The notes under the pieces are model-generated. The model was not told the DNA's origin. It saw only the letters and a list, made by a program, of their open reading frames with translations, and did no database searches. This document shows, one piece after another, positions 5,631 to 12,906 of a stretch of 15,627 nt of DNA; the stretch's first letter is position 1; every line of letters begins with the position of its first letter. The DNA is from CAYGZA01 sp964354135 (lineage in GTDB: Bacteria; Planctomycetota; Planctomycetia; Pirellulales; Thermoguttaceae), in NCBI GenBank assembly GCA_964354135.1, contig CAYGZA010000145.1, positions 1 to 15,627 on the forward strand, read 5' to 3'. A program made the position numbers and the translations under genes.

Positions 5631-7016
5631 TTATTCCACCCGGGTAATCACGCGACGCAGCACCGGGACTCGCTGGCTCTCCGCGCTGGCGCGCTTCTCC
5701 GCGGGGAAGGCCAACTGCACGTCGATATTCTCCCAAAGGACCAGCTTCTCGCCAAGCTGCACCATCGCCCGGATCTCGCCGTCCCGGGAGACCACGAATC
5801 CGAGCGTGCCGGGATGCTCGTGGCAGTAGCGCATCATGGCGCAGTGCCGGGTGCCGAACTGAGCCAGGCCGACGCGCCGCAGCAGGGCGGCCGTGGCACG
5901 GGCGTCTCCGGCCAGGAACACGTCGCTTAGCGGATTGAGGGTCCTGATCTCCACGCCGAACCCGCGGACCGCCAAGCCCCGATCCAGGAGCACCACCCCG
6001 TCCACGCACGACAGGGAGGCGATAAACCGGATCGTCCCCAGGACTTCATTCTTGCGGTCGTCGAGTTCCGCCCGAAACGCGGCCGATTCCCCCCCGGCTT
6101 CCCATTGGCTGCGGAAGAGGTAACTATCCACCAGGCTGGAAAGCGACTTTGGCAGGCGGTCGTAGCGCGCCGGGTAGTTGACGCTCAACCCTTCGAGCGA
6201 ATCGTGGGGCGCGATCAAGAGCCCGCCCCCACGGTGATAATCCTGGATACTGACGAGAATGCGGCACACGCTGTTGACCCACCGCAGGAGCAGCTCCTGT
6301 TGCCGGCGATGGCCCGGCGAAGCGGCGCCATCCGCGCCGTCGGCGCGATCCGGCGCGAGCGCCGCCGCCTGTTCTACTTCCGGCGATTGGCCCTGCGACT
6401 GCTCCGCACCGGGGAATCGCTCGGCCAGGTACGCCTCCAGGTTGGCCCTGAGGATGGCGTGTACCGGCCCCGACCAGAGCACGTTGTGGTATTCCTGCAC
6501 CAGGGTGTTTTGCACCAGGCTGCCCAAGAGAACGCCGTTGCTGAACACCGAGACGTTGCCCGGGCCGGTGATCGTCGCCTGGAACAGGCCGGGCCGATCC
6601 GCGGCCTCCGCTTCCAGCGAGATGGAGTCGGTGTAGCGGGGCTCCTGGTCGACCATCGCCCAGACGAAGAGCCGGTTCTTGCGATCGCCGAATACCGCCA
6701 GCGACAAGACCGTCGGGTCCGCTGCCCCGCCCAGCCTCTTGAGCGTCCGCACGTCGAAAGGCAGGGGGCGGTCGAAGCGGGCGTAGGCCCAGCGGTCGGC
6801 GGCCTTTCGGCTCGGCGGCGAGACCGCCTCGTTCGGATCCGCGTAATTCACCGTGCAGAGGATGCGGCGGCCTTCCTCGGTCTTCAGACTGGCGAAATAC
6901 AGAGTCTCTAGCAGCCGGATGAGCACCGTCTCCGGCGGCGAAGCCCCCTGTTCGTCCCGCAGCCGCGAGGCCACGAGCTTTGCCAGATGATGGGGATACT
7001 GGGTCGTTGGGTCCAT
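5631..7016 (-). CDS. DAC (DisA_N) domain protein, putative diadenylate cyclase with N-terminal sensor-like region
   Basis: The 461-residue soluble protein has a C-terminal region matching the diadenylate cyclase fold (PF02457): DGVVLLDRGLAVRGFGVEI (339-357), FGTRHCAMMRYCHEH (387-401) and LGFVVSRDGEIRAMVQLG (405-422). In c-di-AMP synthases the paired motifs are DGA and RHR within GTRHR; here they read DGV and RHC, so ATP binding is plausible but activity is uncertain. Residues 1-200 (YPHHLAKLVASRLRD, then LLETLYFASLKTEEGRR) form a separate globular region, probably one of the predicted sensor domains that precede DAC domains in some proteins. A Gln/Ala/Gly-rich linker (about 203-237) and a helical stretch (238-330) connect them. 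There are no membrane helices, unlike CdaA. The ATG at 7016 has GAAGG immediately before it, a poor site. It is the first gene of a unit with the interrupted secreted protein. Confidence 0.75.
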   Translation of the reverse strand: MDPTTQYPHHLAKLVASRLRDEQGASPPETVLIRLLETLYFASLKTEEGRRILCTVNYADPNEAVSPPSRKAADRWAYARFDRPLPFDVRTLKRLGGAADPTVLSLAVFGDRKNRLFVWAMVDQEPRYTDSISLEAEAADRPGLFQATITGPGNVSVFSNGVLLGSLVQNTLVQEYHNVLWSGPVHAILRANLEAYLAERFPGAEQSQGQSPEVEQAAALAPDRADGADGAASPGHRRQQELLLRWVNSVCRILVSIQDYHRGGGLLIAPHDSLEGLSVNYPARYDRLPKSLSSLVDSYLFRSQWEAGGESAAFRAELDDRKNEVLGTIRFIASLSCVDGVVLLDRGLAVRGFGVEIRTLNPLSDVFLAGDARATAALLRRVGLAQFGTRHCAMMRYCHEHPGTLGFVVSRDGEIRAMVQLGEKLVLWENIDVQLAFPAEKRASAESQRVPVLRRVITRVE

Positions 7017-7198
7017 CCTTCACCGTCCGTGGGCCGTTCGCAAGAGCGAGATCAACGCCCGCCGCCCCGCTAGCCTCGGCCGCCGCCGCCGCACGCCAAC
7101 GACTATCCCAGAAAACTCGCCCGCGTCAATAGCCCCGCCCGATGGCACATTCCGGATGCCTTGATTGAGGGGCAATCGGCCCGATTTTCCGGTCATGG

Positions 7199-7260
7199 GC
7201 CCCTCGCCTGTCACGCATGCCCCTCGCCCTCGCCTCGCGTCTCTCGCCTGTCGCCCCTTG
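7199..7260. repeat. Low-complexity CTCGCC-rich island
   Basis: Between the divergent genes starting at 7016 (-) and 7354 (+), the sequence repeats variants of CCCCTCGCCTGTC and CCTCGCGTCTCTCGCC. It resembles the CCTCGTCCCTCGTCCCTCGC island at 14459-14490. These are degenerate 6-8-base tandem units without a frame. The rest of this 337-base gap shows no gene. Confidence 0.5.
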
Positions 7261-7262
7261 AG

Positions 7263-7292
7263 TTGCACACACCAACCCCGCTAGGGTATTCT
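7263..7292 (+). promoter_or_regulatory. Possible sigma-70-type promoter for the DUF6807 gene
   Basis: TTGCAC (7263-7268) and TATTCT (7287-7292) are 18 bases apart, each matching the -35 and -10 consensus at four of six positions. They lie about 60 bases upstream of the ATG at 7354. In GC-rich DNA such a match is suggestive only. Confidence 0.25.
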
Positions 7293-7337
7293 GAGGCAGC
7301 CGAGCGTTTCTTGCCGACGGACTCTACGCAACCCGTG

Positions 7338-7345
7338 AAGGAGGT
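7338..7345 (+). promoter_or_regulatory. Full-strength Shine-Dalgarno site
   Basis: AAGGAGGT is fully complementary to the 16S rRNA tail and sits 8 bases before the ATG at 7354. Most other genes in the window have weak sites, so this one fixes the start and suggests high translation. Confidence 0.7.
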
Positions 7346-7353
7346 GCCCCACC

Positions 7354-8331
7354 ATGAAATCCCGACCGACGACGCTTCTGGCCCGTGCCGCGACACTCGC
7401 GGCCGCCGCAGTCCTGGCTTGCTCTGCCACGTGGCTGCTGGCCGCGCTTCCGGCCTACGGACAAGACGCCCTGACGATCGACACCGAGGCATCCGCCGTC
7501 GTGGTGAAACTGGGCGAGCGCCCGTTGCTCGGGTACCAGTACGTCGAGAACCCGGCCAAGCCTTACGTCGCCCGGTTGTTCTCGCCGGCCGGCGTGAACG
7601 TGCTCCGCGATTCGCCCCTCGACCACAAGCACCATCACAGCCTGATGTTCGCCGTGGCCGTGGATGGGGTCGATTTCTGGTCGGAGAACGAGAAGTGCGG
7701 CCGGCAGGTACACCGCGAAGCGAGAGGACCCGAACTCCTGACCATGTTTGGGCTGAATTGGGCCGCAGGAGAGCAGAAGATCGACTGGGTCGCCCCGGGC
7801 GACGCGAGCCTGCTCTTGCGCGAGACGCGCACCCTGGCGGTCTGCCGGACGGCCGACACGGCGGCGACGTTCCTCGGGTGGCAGTCGCGTCTGGAGACGC
7901 CGCCCGGCAAGGAATCGGTCACGCTCAGCGGGTCGCCGTACTTCGGCCTTGGGATGCGATTCCTCCCATCGATGGATACCGGCGGGACGTTTCAGAACGC
8001 CGACGGCAAGACGGGCGTGGCGGGGACGAACGACGCCCGCTCGGCCTGGTGCGCCTATTCGGCCGCTGCCGATGGGAAGCCGGTCACCGTGGCCGTGTTC
8101 GACGATCCGAAGAACCCGCGGCACCCGGCCACGTGGTTTACGATGGATCAGGGCTTTGCCTACGTGTCGGCCACGCTGAACCTGAGCAAGGAGCCGCTGA
8201 AGGTCGAAGCCGGGAAGCCGCTCGTGCTCCGCTACGCGGTCGCGGTCTGGGACGGCCGCGTGGAGAAAGACAAGATCGAGGCCCTCTACCGGCGGGCGAT
8301 CGGCTGGTCCACGGAGAAGCCCAAGCCTTGA
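7354..8331 (+). CDS. Secreted DUF6807 (PmoA-like) family protein
   Basis: The 325-residue protein has a long signal peptide (residues 1 to about 36: MKSRPTTLLARAA, a hydrophobic Ala/Leu stretch, AYG before QDA). The mature part starts with TEASAVVVKLGERPLLGYQY and the hallmark PYVARLFSPAGVNVLRDSPLDHKHHHSLMF region (70-99), followed by DGVDFWSE. This is the family annotated as 'PmoA' or DUF6807 (PF14100), abundant in planctomycetes and Bacteroidota next to carbohydrate-degradation genes. It is a beta-rich fold and is unrelated to particulate methane monooxygenase despite the name. The His cluster HKHHHS is conserved and may bind a metal or ligand (inference). Biochemical function is unknown to me. 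The radical SAM gene begins 13 bases after its stop, so they are probably co-transcribed. Confidence 0.88.
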   Translation: MKSRPTTLLARAATLAAAAVLACSATWLLAALPAYGQDALTIDTEASAVVVKLGERPLLGYQYVENPAKPYVARLFSPAGVNVLRDSPLDHKHHHSLMFAVAVDGVDFWSENEKCGRQVHREARGPELLTMFGLNWAAGEQKIDWVAPGDASLLLRETRTLAVCRTADTAATFLGWQSRLETPPGKESVTLSGSPYFGLGMRFLPSMDTGGTFQNADGKTGVAGTNDARSAWCAYSAAADGKPVTVAVFDDPKNPRHPATWFTMDQGFAYVSATLNLSKEPLKVEAGKPLVLRYAVAVWDGRVEKDKIEALYRRAIGWSTEKPKP

Positions 8332-8344
8332 GCCGCTCCCAAGC

Positions 8345-10207
8345 ATGACTGCGACCCGCCGCCTCGTGCTCCTGGTGCAATTGCCGATTCCGCCGCCGGG
8401 GCCGCAGCCGATCCACGCCAACGTTCCCTTGGCTGCGGGCTATCTGAAGCTCTTCGCCCGGCGTCGCGGGCTGGAGGAGGCGGGCTTTCGCATCGAGATC
8501 CTCCCGCCGGTCTTGGCGAACACCTGGGGCGACCAAGGGCTGGTCGAGGAGATTCTCTCCCGCGGGCCCTGGATGGTCGGCTTCACCTGCTACGTGTGGA
8601 ACGTCGAGCGGACGCTCTGGATTGCGGATCGTCTCAAGCGGCAGCAGCCCGACGTTCGCATCGTGCTTGGCGGGCCGGAGATCACTGCCGACAACGCGTG
8701 GGTGCTCGATCACCTCGCCGTCGACTATGCGGCGATCGGCGAGGGGGAGCAGACGTTTGCCGACCTGTTGGAGGCCCTGGGAAGCGAACGCAGGACGGGA
8801 TTGAATCCCGTCCCACGGGGTCGTGAAACCGGAGGCAGGACGGAATGGAATCCCGTCCTACAGACCGGTCTGTGGCAACGAGGCGACCGAGGACCGCCGC
8901 CGCTGCGCGCCCCCCTGGCTCGCCTCGACGACGTCTCATCGCCCTACCTGGAAGGGATCCTCGATGCCGCTGGCGAAAAGGTGATGTTCCTGGAGACGAT
9001 GCGCGGGTGCGCGTTCCGCTGCAAGTTCTGCTACTATCCCAAGAGCTACGACGCGCTGCACTTCCTCTCGCGGGAGAAGGTCGCCGCCAATCTCCGCCAT
9101 GCCGCCGCGCGCGGTGCCCGGGAAGTCGTATTCTTGGACTCCACCCTCAACCAGCGGCCGGACTTCGAGGACTTCCTCCGCCTGCTGGCCGACAACAACC
9201 CGGACCGGCAGCTCACTTTCTTCGGCGAGCTGCGCGGCGAGGGGATCGACGCCAAGACGGCGGCCCTGCTGCAGGCCGCCAATTTCTCCGAGGTGGAAAT
9301 TGGGCTCCAGTCCCTCGATCCCCATGCCCAGAAGTTGATGAACCGCAAGGTTAACGCCAGGGCGTTCGAGCGGGGCGCCCGGGCGATGCTCGACGAGGGC
9401 ATCTCCGTCCGCGTTGACCTGATCCTCGGGCTGCCCGGCGACACGGTCGATTCCGTCCGCCGCGGCTTCAACTTCTTGTACGATAGCAAGCTCTACTCGG
9501 CGGTGCAGGTCTTCAATCTCTCGATTCTCCCAGGCACGGCCTTCCGCGAGGAAGCCCCGGCCCTGGGTCTGAAGCACCAGGCCCGGCCTCCGTACTACGT
9601 CCTCCGGACGCCGACACTCACGCTGGAGGACATGTACGAGTTGATGGAGGAGGCCCAAGAAGCGTTCGGGCTGGAGTTCGATCCTTTCCCGCCGCCGCCG
9701 CTCGATTTCCCCGAGACAGCGACAGGGCCGGTCGGCTTCTGCCGCATCGACTTGGACGCCGGGCCTGCTCCGTTGCCTCCACCCGCCCGCCGTACTCAGG
9801 TGTTCGCTCTATGGCTGCGATCAGCCGATTTCGAGGCCCGGCGACGCCCCGCGGCGGAACTCATCCGGCAGGTGCTCGCCGACAACCCGCACACGACACT
9901 CCAAGTGATTCTGGAGCCGGCGGCCGGGCCGGAGCGGCTGGCCAGCGTGACCCTCGAAACGCTCTTGGCAGCCTGCTACCAGACCTCCAGCTACCTCGAT
10001 CTCTACTACAGCCTGCACCCCAACTCGCTCCTCGGGGCGAAGCGGCTGGTCGTCCTGGTGTCCGGGGAGCACCGGGCCCGGCTCGGATCGGCTTGGATTG
10101 ACCTGGTGGGCGAGTATGCCACGATTGTCTGGCGCGGCGGCGCGGTGGCTGAGGAAGAACTCGCCCCCTCGGAGCACGTCCTCCCGCAAGGCGACAGCAC
10201 GAGCTGA
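8345..10207 (+). CDS. Radical SAM protein with B12-binding-like N-terminal domain
   Basis: The 620-residue protein begins with a Rossmann-like region (residues about 5-147) of the cobalamin-binding type: NVPLAAGYLKLFA, VGFTCYVWNVERTLWIAD, VRIVLGGPEI and AAIGEGEQTFADLLEAL. The DxHxxG cobalamin-ligand motif is not visible, so B12 binding is doubtful. A linker (about 148-190) carries the repeat-derived insert described separately. The radical SAM core follows with ETMRGCAFRCKFCYY (Cys222, Cys226, Cys229, the CxxxCxxC iron-sulfur motif), then VVFLDSTLNQRPDFEDFL, VEIGLQSLDPHAQKLMNRK and VRVDLILGLPGDT. A C-terminal region (about 430-620) resembles the tail of similar anaerobic-type enzymes. The substrate is unknown. 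There is no clear ribosome site before the ATG at 8345; translation is probably coupled to the DUF6807 gene ending 13 bases earlier. Confidence 0.88.
   Translation: MTATRRLVLLVQLPIPPPGPQPIHANVPLAAGYLKLFARRRGLEEAGFRIEILPPVLANTWGDQGLVEEILSRGPWMVGFTCYVWNVERTLWIADRLKRQQPDVRIVLGGPEITADNAWVLDHLAVDYAAIGEGEQTFADLLEALGSERRTGLNPVPRGRETGGRTEWNPVLQTGLWQRGDRGPPPLRAPLARLDDVSSPYLEGILDAAGEKVMFLETMRGCAFRCKFCYYPKSYDALHFLSREKVAANLRHAAARGAREVVFLDSTLNQRPDFEDFLRLLADNNPDRQLTFFGELRGEGIDAKTAALLQAANFSEVEIGLQSLDPHAQKLMNRKVNARAFERGARAMLDEGISVRVDLILGLPGDTVDSVRRGFNFLYDSKLYSAVQVFNLSILPGTAFREEAPALGLKHQARPPYYVLRTPTLTLEDMYELMEEAQEAFGLEFDPFPPPPLDFPETATGPVGFCRIDLDAGPAPLPPPARRTQVFALWLRSADFEARRRPAAELIRQVLADNPHTTLQVILEPAAGPERLASVTLETLLAACYQTSSYLDLYYSLHPNSLLGAKRLVVLVSGEHRARLGSAWIDLVGEYATIVWRGGAVAEEELAPSEHVLPQGDSTS
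8790..8861. repeat. Two 27-nt palindromic repeats in frame inside the radical SAM gene
   Basis: The units at 8790-8816 and 8835-8861 match at 24 of 27 positions (pattern GCAGGACGG..T.GAATCCC, then GTCC.AC) and start 45 bases, i.e. 15 codons, apart. In the first, GGACGGGATT (8793-8802) pairs perfectly with AATCCCGTCC (8804-8813). They are followed by the 14-base perfect palindrome ACAGACCGGTCTGT (8860-8873). They encode RRTGLNPV and GRTEWNPV in the linker between the N-terminal domain and the radical SAM core. The frame is kept, so the element is translated. Confidence 0.8.
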
Positions 10208-10244
10208 CGGCTGAAGGGACATGAAGGACGGGTTCCGCCAAACT

Positions 10245-11408
10245 CTACTTGCTGCGCCAGAGGAGCCGGTCGGGGATGCCCAGCTCGGCCTGGGCGGCGG
10301 CGATGGCGGTCTTGAAGCGCCGGGCATCCAGCGGATAGCCGGCCGTCGGCGCAAGGCCCGGCACGCGCTGGCACCAGAAAGCGTTGAAGGCCCGCATCGC
10401 CAGCTCGCGGAGGTACTTGGAGGCCATCGAGGCCAATGCCGCGGGCAAGTGCGCTTCCGCCTTGGCCTGGAATCGGATTTCGATGCGCCGCTCGGGCGGT
10501 CCGAAGCGGTAATTGCTTTGCTCCCGGCCTTCGCCATAGACTTCGATCAGTCGGTCGGGAAACGCCTTTTCCAGCAGTTCACGATACGTGTTGCGCCCGC
10601 CGTGCTTGTCGCAAAGGATGTGAATCGGGCCATTGCCGAGCGGCCCGATGGCATCGGCCACCAGACGCAACGTTTCGTGCGACAATGCGGCGCCCTTGGA
10701 CGGATGCCGCTCCAAGAGATCGTTGAACTCGCCCTCGAAGACCGGCCGGCTGTGGATGGCGAGCAGCCGGACGCCCGCCGACGCGAGCCCGGCAGCCAGT
10801 GCAGAGGGTCGCATCGCGTCAGGGTGGCATGGCGTCGCTTGCGTCGCCATGTCATAGGCTGGCATGGCGTCGGTTGCGCCGCCATGCGGCTCACCAGACA
10901 TGCCCACGCTTCGCGAGGGCATGCCACCCAAACGTGCAGTCATGCCACCCTGAGCCGCCGGGAGGGCGTCCAGCGGCACAGGCACGTCGTAGTCCGCATA
11001 CCAGGGGACTTTCTGCAGCTCGCCCGTTGCGCTGGGGGCCAGGGCGCTCCAAACCTCGCGCCACGTCGCCGGCCGATGGCCCGTAACAGCCATCGCGGCC
11101 AAAAGCCCGCGCTCCAGAAGGCCGATGCCCTTGCCGGAGTGGTAGAGCCTCTTGGAATCGGCGATGGCCACGGGCCGGGCCGACACGGCCCGGCTCTGAC
11201 CCCTGACACCTGAACCCTGAACCCTGAACCCTGAACCCTCGGTCCTGCGGGCGTCTCGACCCGGCTCGCGCGCGACAACGCCCTCCAAATGCCGGTAGAG
11301 GTCTTCGGCACGGATACCGTCGGGCACCTCCCAAACGGTGGCCGAGATCGCCAGCGGCCCGAGGTTCGGGCCGTACCCGGCTTCATCGGTGCCGATCAAG
11401 TAGGTCAT
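10245..11408 (-). CDS. RNase HII-like nuclease with two repeat-derived inserts
   Basis: The 387-residue protein has RNase H2-type motifs: TDEAGYGPNLGPL (7-19, replacing DEAGRGP of RNase HII), IADSKRLY (82-89, the DSK motif), HILCDKHGG (263-271, a third acidic residue) and ASMASKYLREL (326-336), the counterpart of ASIIAKVxRD but with Glu for Asp. It probably cleaves RNA-DNA hybrids or related substrates with metal-ion catalysis, as a divergent paralogue rather than the standard RnhB of about 200-250 residues. Part of the extra length comes from two in-frame inserts: residues about 56-71 (heptanucleotide repeat) and 153-197 (133-bp palindromic element), both between recognised motifs. The ATG at 11408 is the start, since the DEAG motif follows at once as in RnhB. 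It ends 37 bases from the convergent radical SAM gene and appears monocistronic. Confidence 0.78.
   Translation of the reverse strand: MTYLIGTDEAGYGPNLGPLAISATVWEVPDGIRAEDLYRHLEGVVAREPGRDARRTEGSGFRVQGSGVRGQSRAVSARPVAIADSKRLYHSGKGIGLLERGLLAAMAVTGHRPATWREVWSALAPSATGELQKVPWYADYDVPVPLDALPAAQGGMTARLGGMPSRSVGMSGEPHGGATDAMPAYDMATQATPCHPDAMRPSALAAGLASAGVRLLAIHSRPVFEGEFNDLLERHPSKGAALSHETLRLVADAIGPLGNGPIHILCDKHGGRNTYRELLEKAFPDRLIEVYGEGREQSNYRFGPPERRIEIRFQAKAEAHLPAALASMASKYLRELAMRAFNAFWCQRVPGLAPTAGYPLDARRFKTAIAAAQAELGIPDRLLWRSK
10820..10952. mobile_element. 133-bp palindromic element in frame inside the RNase HII-like gene
   Basis: The ends CAGGGTGGCATG (10820-10831) and CATGCCACCCTG (10941-10952) are perfect 12-base inverted repeats. 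Inside lie three successive hairpins: ATGGCGTCGC with GCGTCGCCAT (about 10829-10850), ATGGCGTCGG with GCGCCGCCAT (about 10864-10885) and CATGCCCACGC with GCGAGGGCATG (about 10909-10923), each with one or two mismatches. On the coding strand it adds about 45 residues (153-197), starting QGGMTARLGGMPSRSVGM and ending ATPCHPD. These are Met/Gly/Pro-rich and unlike the rest of the protein. The frame stays open through the whole element. Confidence 0.75.
11175..11193. repeat. Perfect 7-bp hairpin next to the heptanucleotide run
   Basis: CCGGGCC (11175-11181) pairs with GGCCCGG (11187-11193) around GACAC. It lies two bases from the heptanucleotide array and is part of the same translated insert (residues about 72-78 of the RNase HII-like protein). 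Confidence 0.5.
11196..11237. repeat. Six tandem heptanucleotides (CTGAACC type) within a coding sequence
   Basis: On the plus strand six consecutive 7-base units read CTGACCC, CTGACAC and then CTGAACC four times. Six times seven is 42 bases, so the run adds 14 codons without shifting the frame. On the coding (minus) strand it gives a heptapeptide pattern, GSGFRVQ then GSGVRGQ. The unit resembles short tandem repeat families of cyanobacteria and planctomycetes in type. Confidence 0.8.
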
Positions 11409-11574
11409 GCGTGCGTCCTTGCGGTCGGGCTCAAGCGATCAGCCTTGGGAAGGAACATAGCCGAAGCGCCGGAGGCCGGCAAGGAGTCCCAACGGTGATC
11501 CGCGAGGGGCCCTTTGCCGCCTCAGGCCGGCCCATTAGAATCATCGTAGGGGATGCGAGGCTCCCGGCGGAATG

Positions 11575-11595
11575 GCTAAGGCACAAGTCCTTAGC
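11575..11595. repeat. Perfect 7-bp hairpin in the intergenic region
   Basis: GCTAAGG (11575-11581) pairs with CCTTAGC (11589-11595) around CACAAGT. It lies in the 292-base gap between the RNase HII-like gene (start 11408, -) and the ATPase gene (start 11701, +), which holds no gene. No U-tract follows, and it sits about 105 bases upstream of the ATPase start. It may be a repeat remnant or an operator for the ATPase unit. Confidence 0.4.
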
Positions 11596-11700
11596 GCGCC
11601 GAGGTTTGCGAGGGGACGGGCGATTCTTCGTCCGATCTTCGCAGTCTTGGGTTGAAGGCTTTGCCGGTCGCGCCAAGATCCTCCTCGGAGGGTTATTACC

Positions 11701-12906
11701 ATGTACATGAGCCGGTTCAGCGTGAAGAACTACAAGTGCCTGGCGGACGTGGACATCCCGCTGACGCCGATCCACGTGCTGATCGGCGAGAACGACGCCG
11801 GGAAGACCAGCGTCCTCGAAGCCATTGCGGCGCTTTACGGATCTTCGAAAGCCGCGGTCGGCGCCGCATTCCCGCAGCCCTGGCGCGGCCGGGAGCTGGT
11901 TTTTCACGGGAGCCCGGCCACAACTGTGGAGTTCTCAGGCGAATGGCGAGACGGCAGGCAGGCAGAGCCAAACGCCGGTATCTCAACTCTGCAATATGGG
12001 CTTTCGGTCGAGTTTCCGTTGGAGGAGGGATCATGCCATTCAAAGGCGGAGTGGGTGGAGCTGGGTGGACAGCGCCGTGATATCGGTTCGGTGGGACACC
12101 ATGACACGGCACTGAAGATGCGAGCTGCACGGACAGGACAATGGGATCCGCAACTGGGCAACAGGGTGGATGAGGTCGTCAAGGTAATCAAGCCGGCGCA
12201 CGTGTACTCCCTGAATGCGAAACTCATGGCTGTGCCTGCCGCTCCGGATCTCCAGCGGAAGTTCAGGTTGGACCCGGATGGCTTTGGCTTGGCGACGCTT
12301 CTCCAGGATATTGTGACCTACGATCCGAAACTCTTTATTCAACTTCGGGAGGAGTTCTGCACGTTCTTTCCGCAATTCGCGAGTGTTCGCACAGAGACCG
12401 AGAATGCATGTGTAAGGCACTTTCAGCCAAGCGGCATTCACTCTTCCGGCGGGTCGGTAGGAGTGGGGATCTACTTCGAGACTCCTTCGGGGCAAACCGT
12501 TCGTGCCCAGCAGGCATCGGACGGCGCGATCCTGTTCCTGGGGTTCTTGGCTTTGGCCCACCTTCCGGACCCCCCGACGCTGCTCTTGACCGAAGAGCCG
12601 GAAAACGGCATCTATCCGAAGCGGCTGGGCGAAGTGATCCAGATGCTCAAGCAGATGGTCCGTCGAACCGAAGGCGTCCCGTTCCCGCAGATCATCATGA
12701 CGACCCACTCGCCGTATGTGTTGAGCTTCTTTGAGCCGGAGGAAGTGACCTTCCTGAGTCGCGACCCGAAGAAGCCGGAGACGGGCGTGCGGGCCCGGCC
12801 CTTGCGCGACGCGCCGAACATCAAGGAGCGACTGGCCGGCGGCGAGTTCTACCTGGGCGAGCTCTGGTACAATCTGACCGAGGAGGAGCTTTTCGGTGAG
12901 CCCTGA
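11701..12906 (+). CDS. AAA/ABC-type ATPase (OLD/AAA_15/AAA_21-like), first gene of a pair
   Basis: The 401-residue protein has a RecF/SMC-like ABC ATPase head: MSRFSVKNYKCLADVDIPL, Walker A GENDAGKTS (29-37), the signature-like QQASDGA (270-276), Walker B TLLLTEEPENGIYP (293-306, double Glu where most relatives have DEPE) and the H-loop MTTHSPYVL (333-341). The middle (about 60-260) is lineage-specific. Such ATPases work with a nuclease partner in OLD, PARIS, Gabija and Septu defence systems. Here no TOPRIM domain is fused to it, and the next gene overlaps by 11 bases and may supply that function. GGAGGG lies 9-10 bases before the ATG at 11701; the ATG at 11707 is an alternative. The stretch about 11930-12450 is visibly less GC-rich than its neighbours, a hint of transfer or of relaxed constraint. 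Confidence 0.85.
   Translation: MYMSRFSVKNYKCLADVDIPLTPIHVLIGENDAGKTSVLEAIAALYGSSKAAVGAAFPQPWRGRELVFHGSPATTVEFSGEWRDGRQAEPNAGISTLQYGLSVEFPLEEGSCHSKAEWVELGGQRRDIGSVGHHDTALKMRAARTGQWDPQLGNRVDEVVKVIKPAHVYSLNAKLMAVPAAPDLQRKFRLDPDGFGLATLLQDIVTYDPKLFIQLREEFCTFFPQFASVRTETENACVRHFQPSGIHSSGGSVGVGIYFETPSGQTVRAQQASDGAILFLGFLALAHLPDPPTLLLTEEPENGIYPKRLGEVIQMLKQMVRRTEGVPFPQIIMTTHSPYVLSFFEPEEVTFLSRDPKKPETGVRARPLRDAPNIKERLAGGEFYLGELWYNLTEEELFGEP

Noticed and set aside
7354..8331. Particulate methane monooxygenase subunit
   Set aside because: The 'PmoA' label of this family is misleading; the protein is exported and not a multi-pass membrane subunit.
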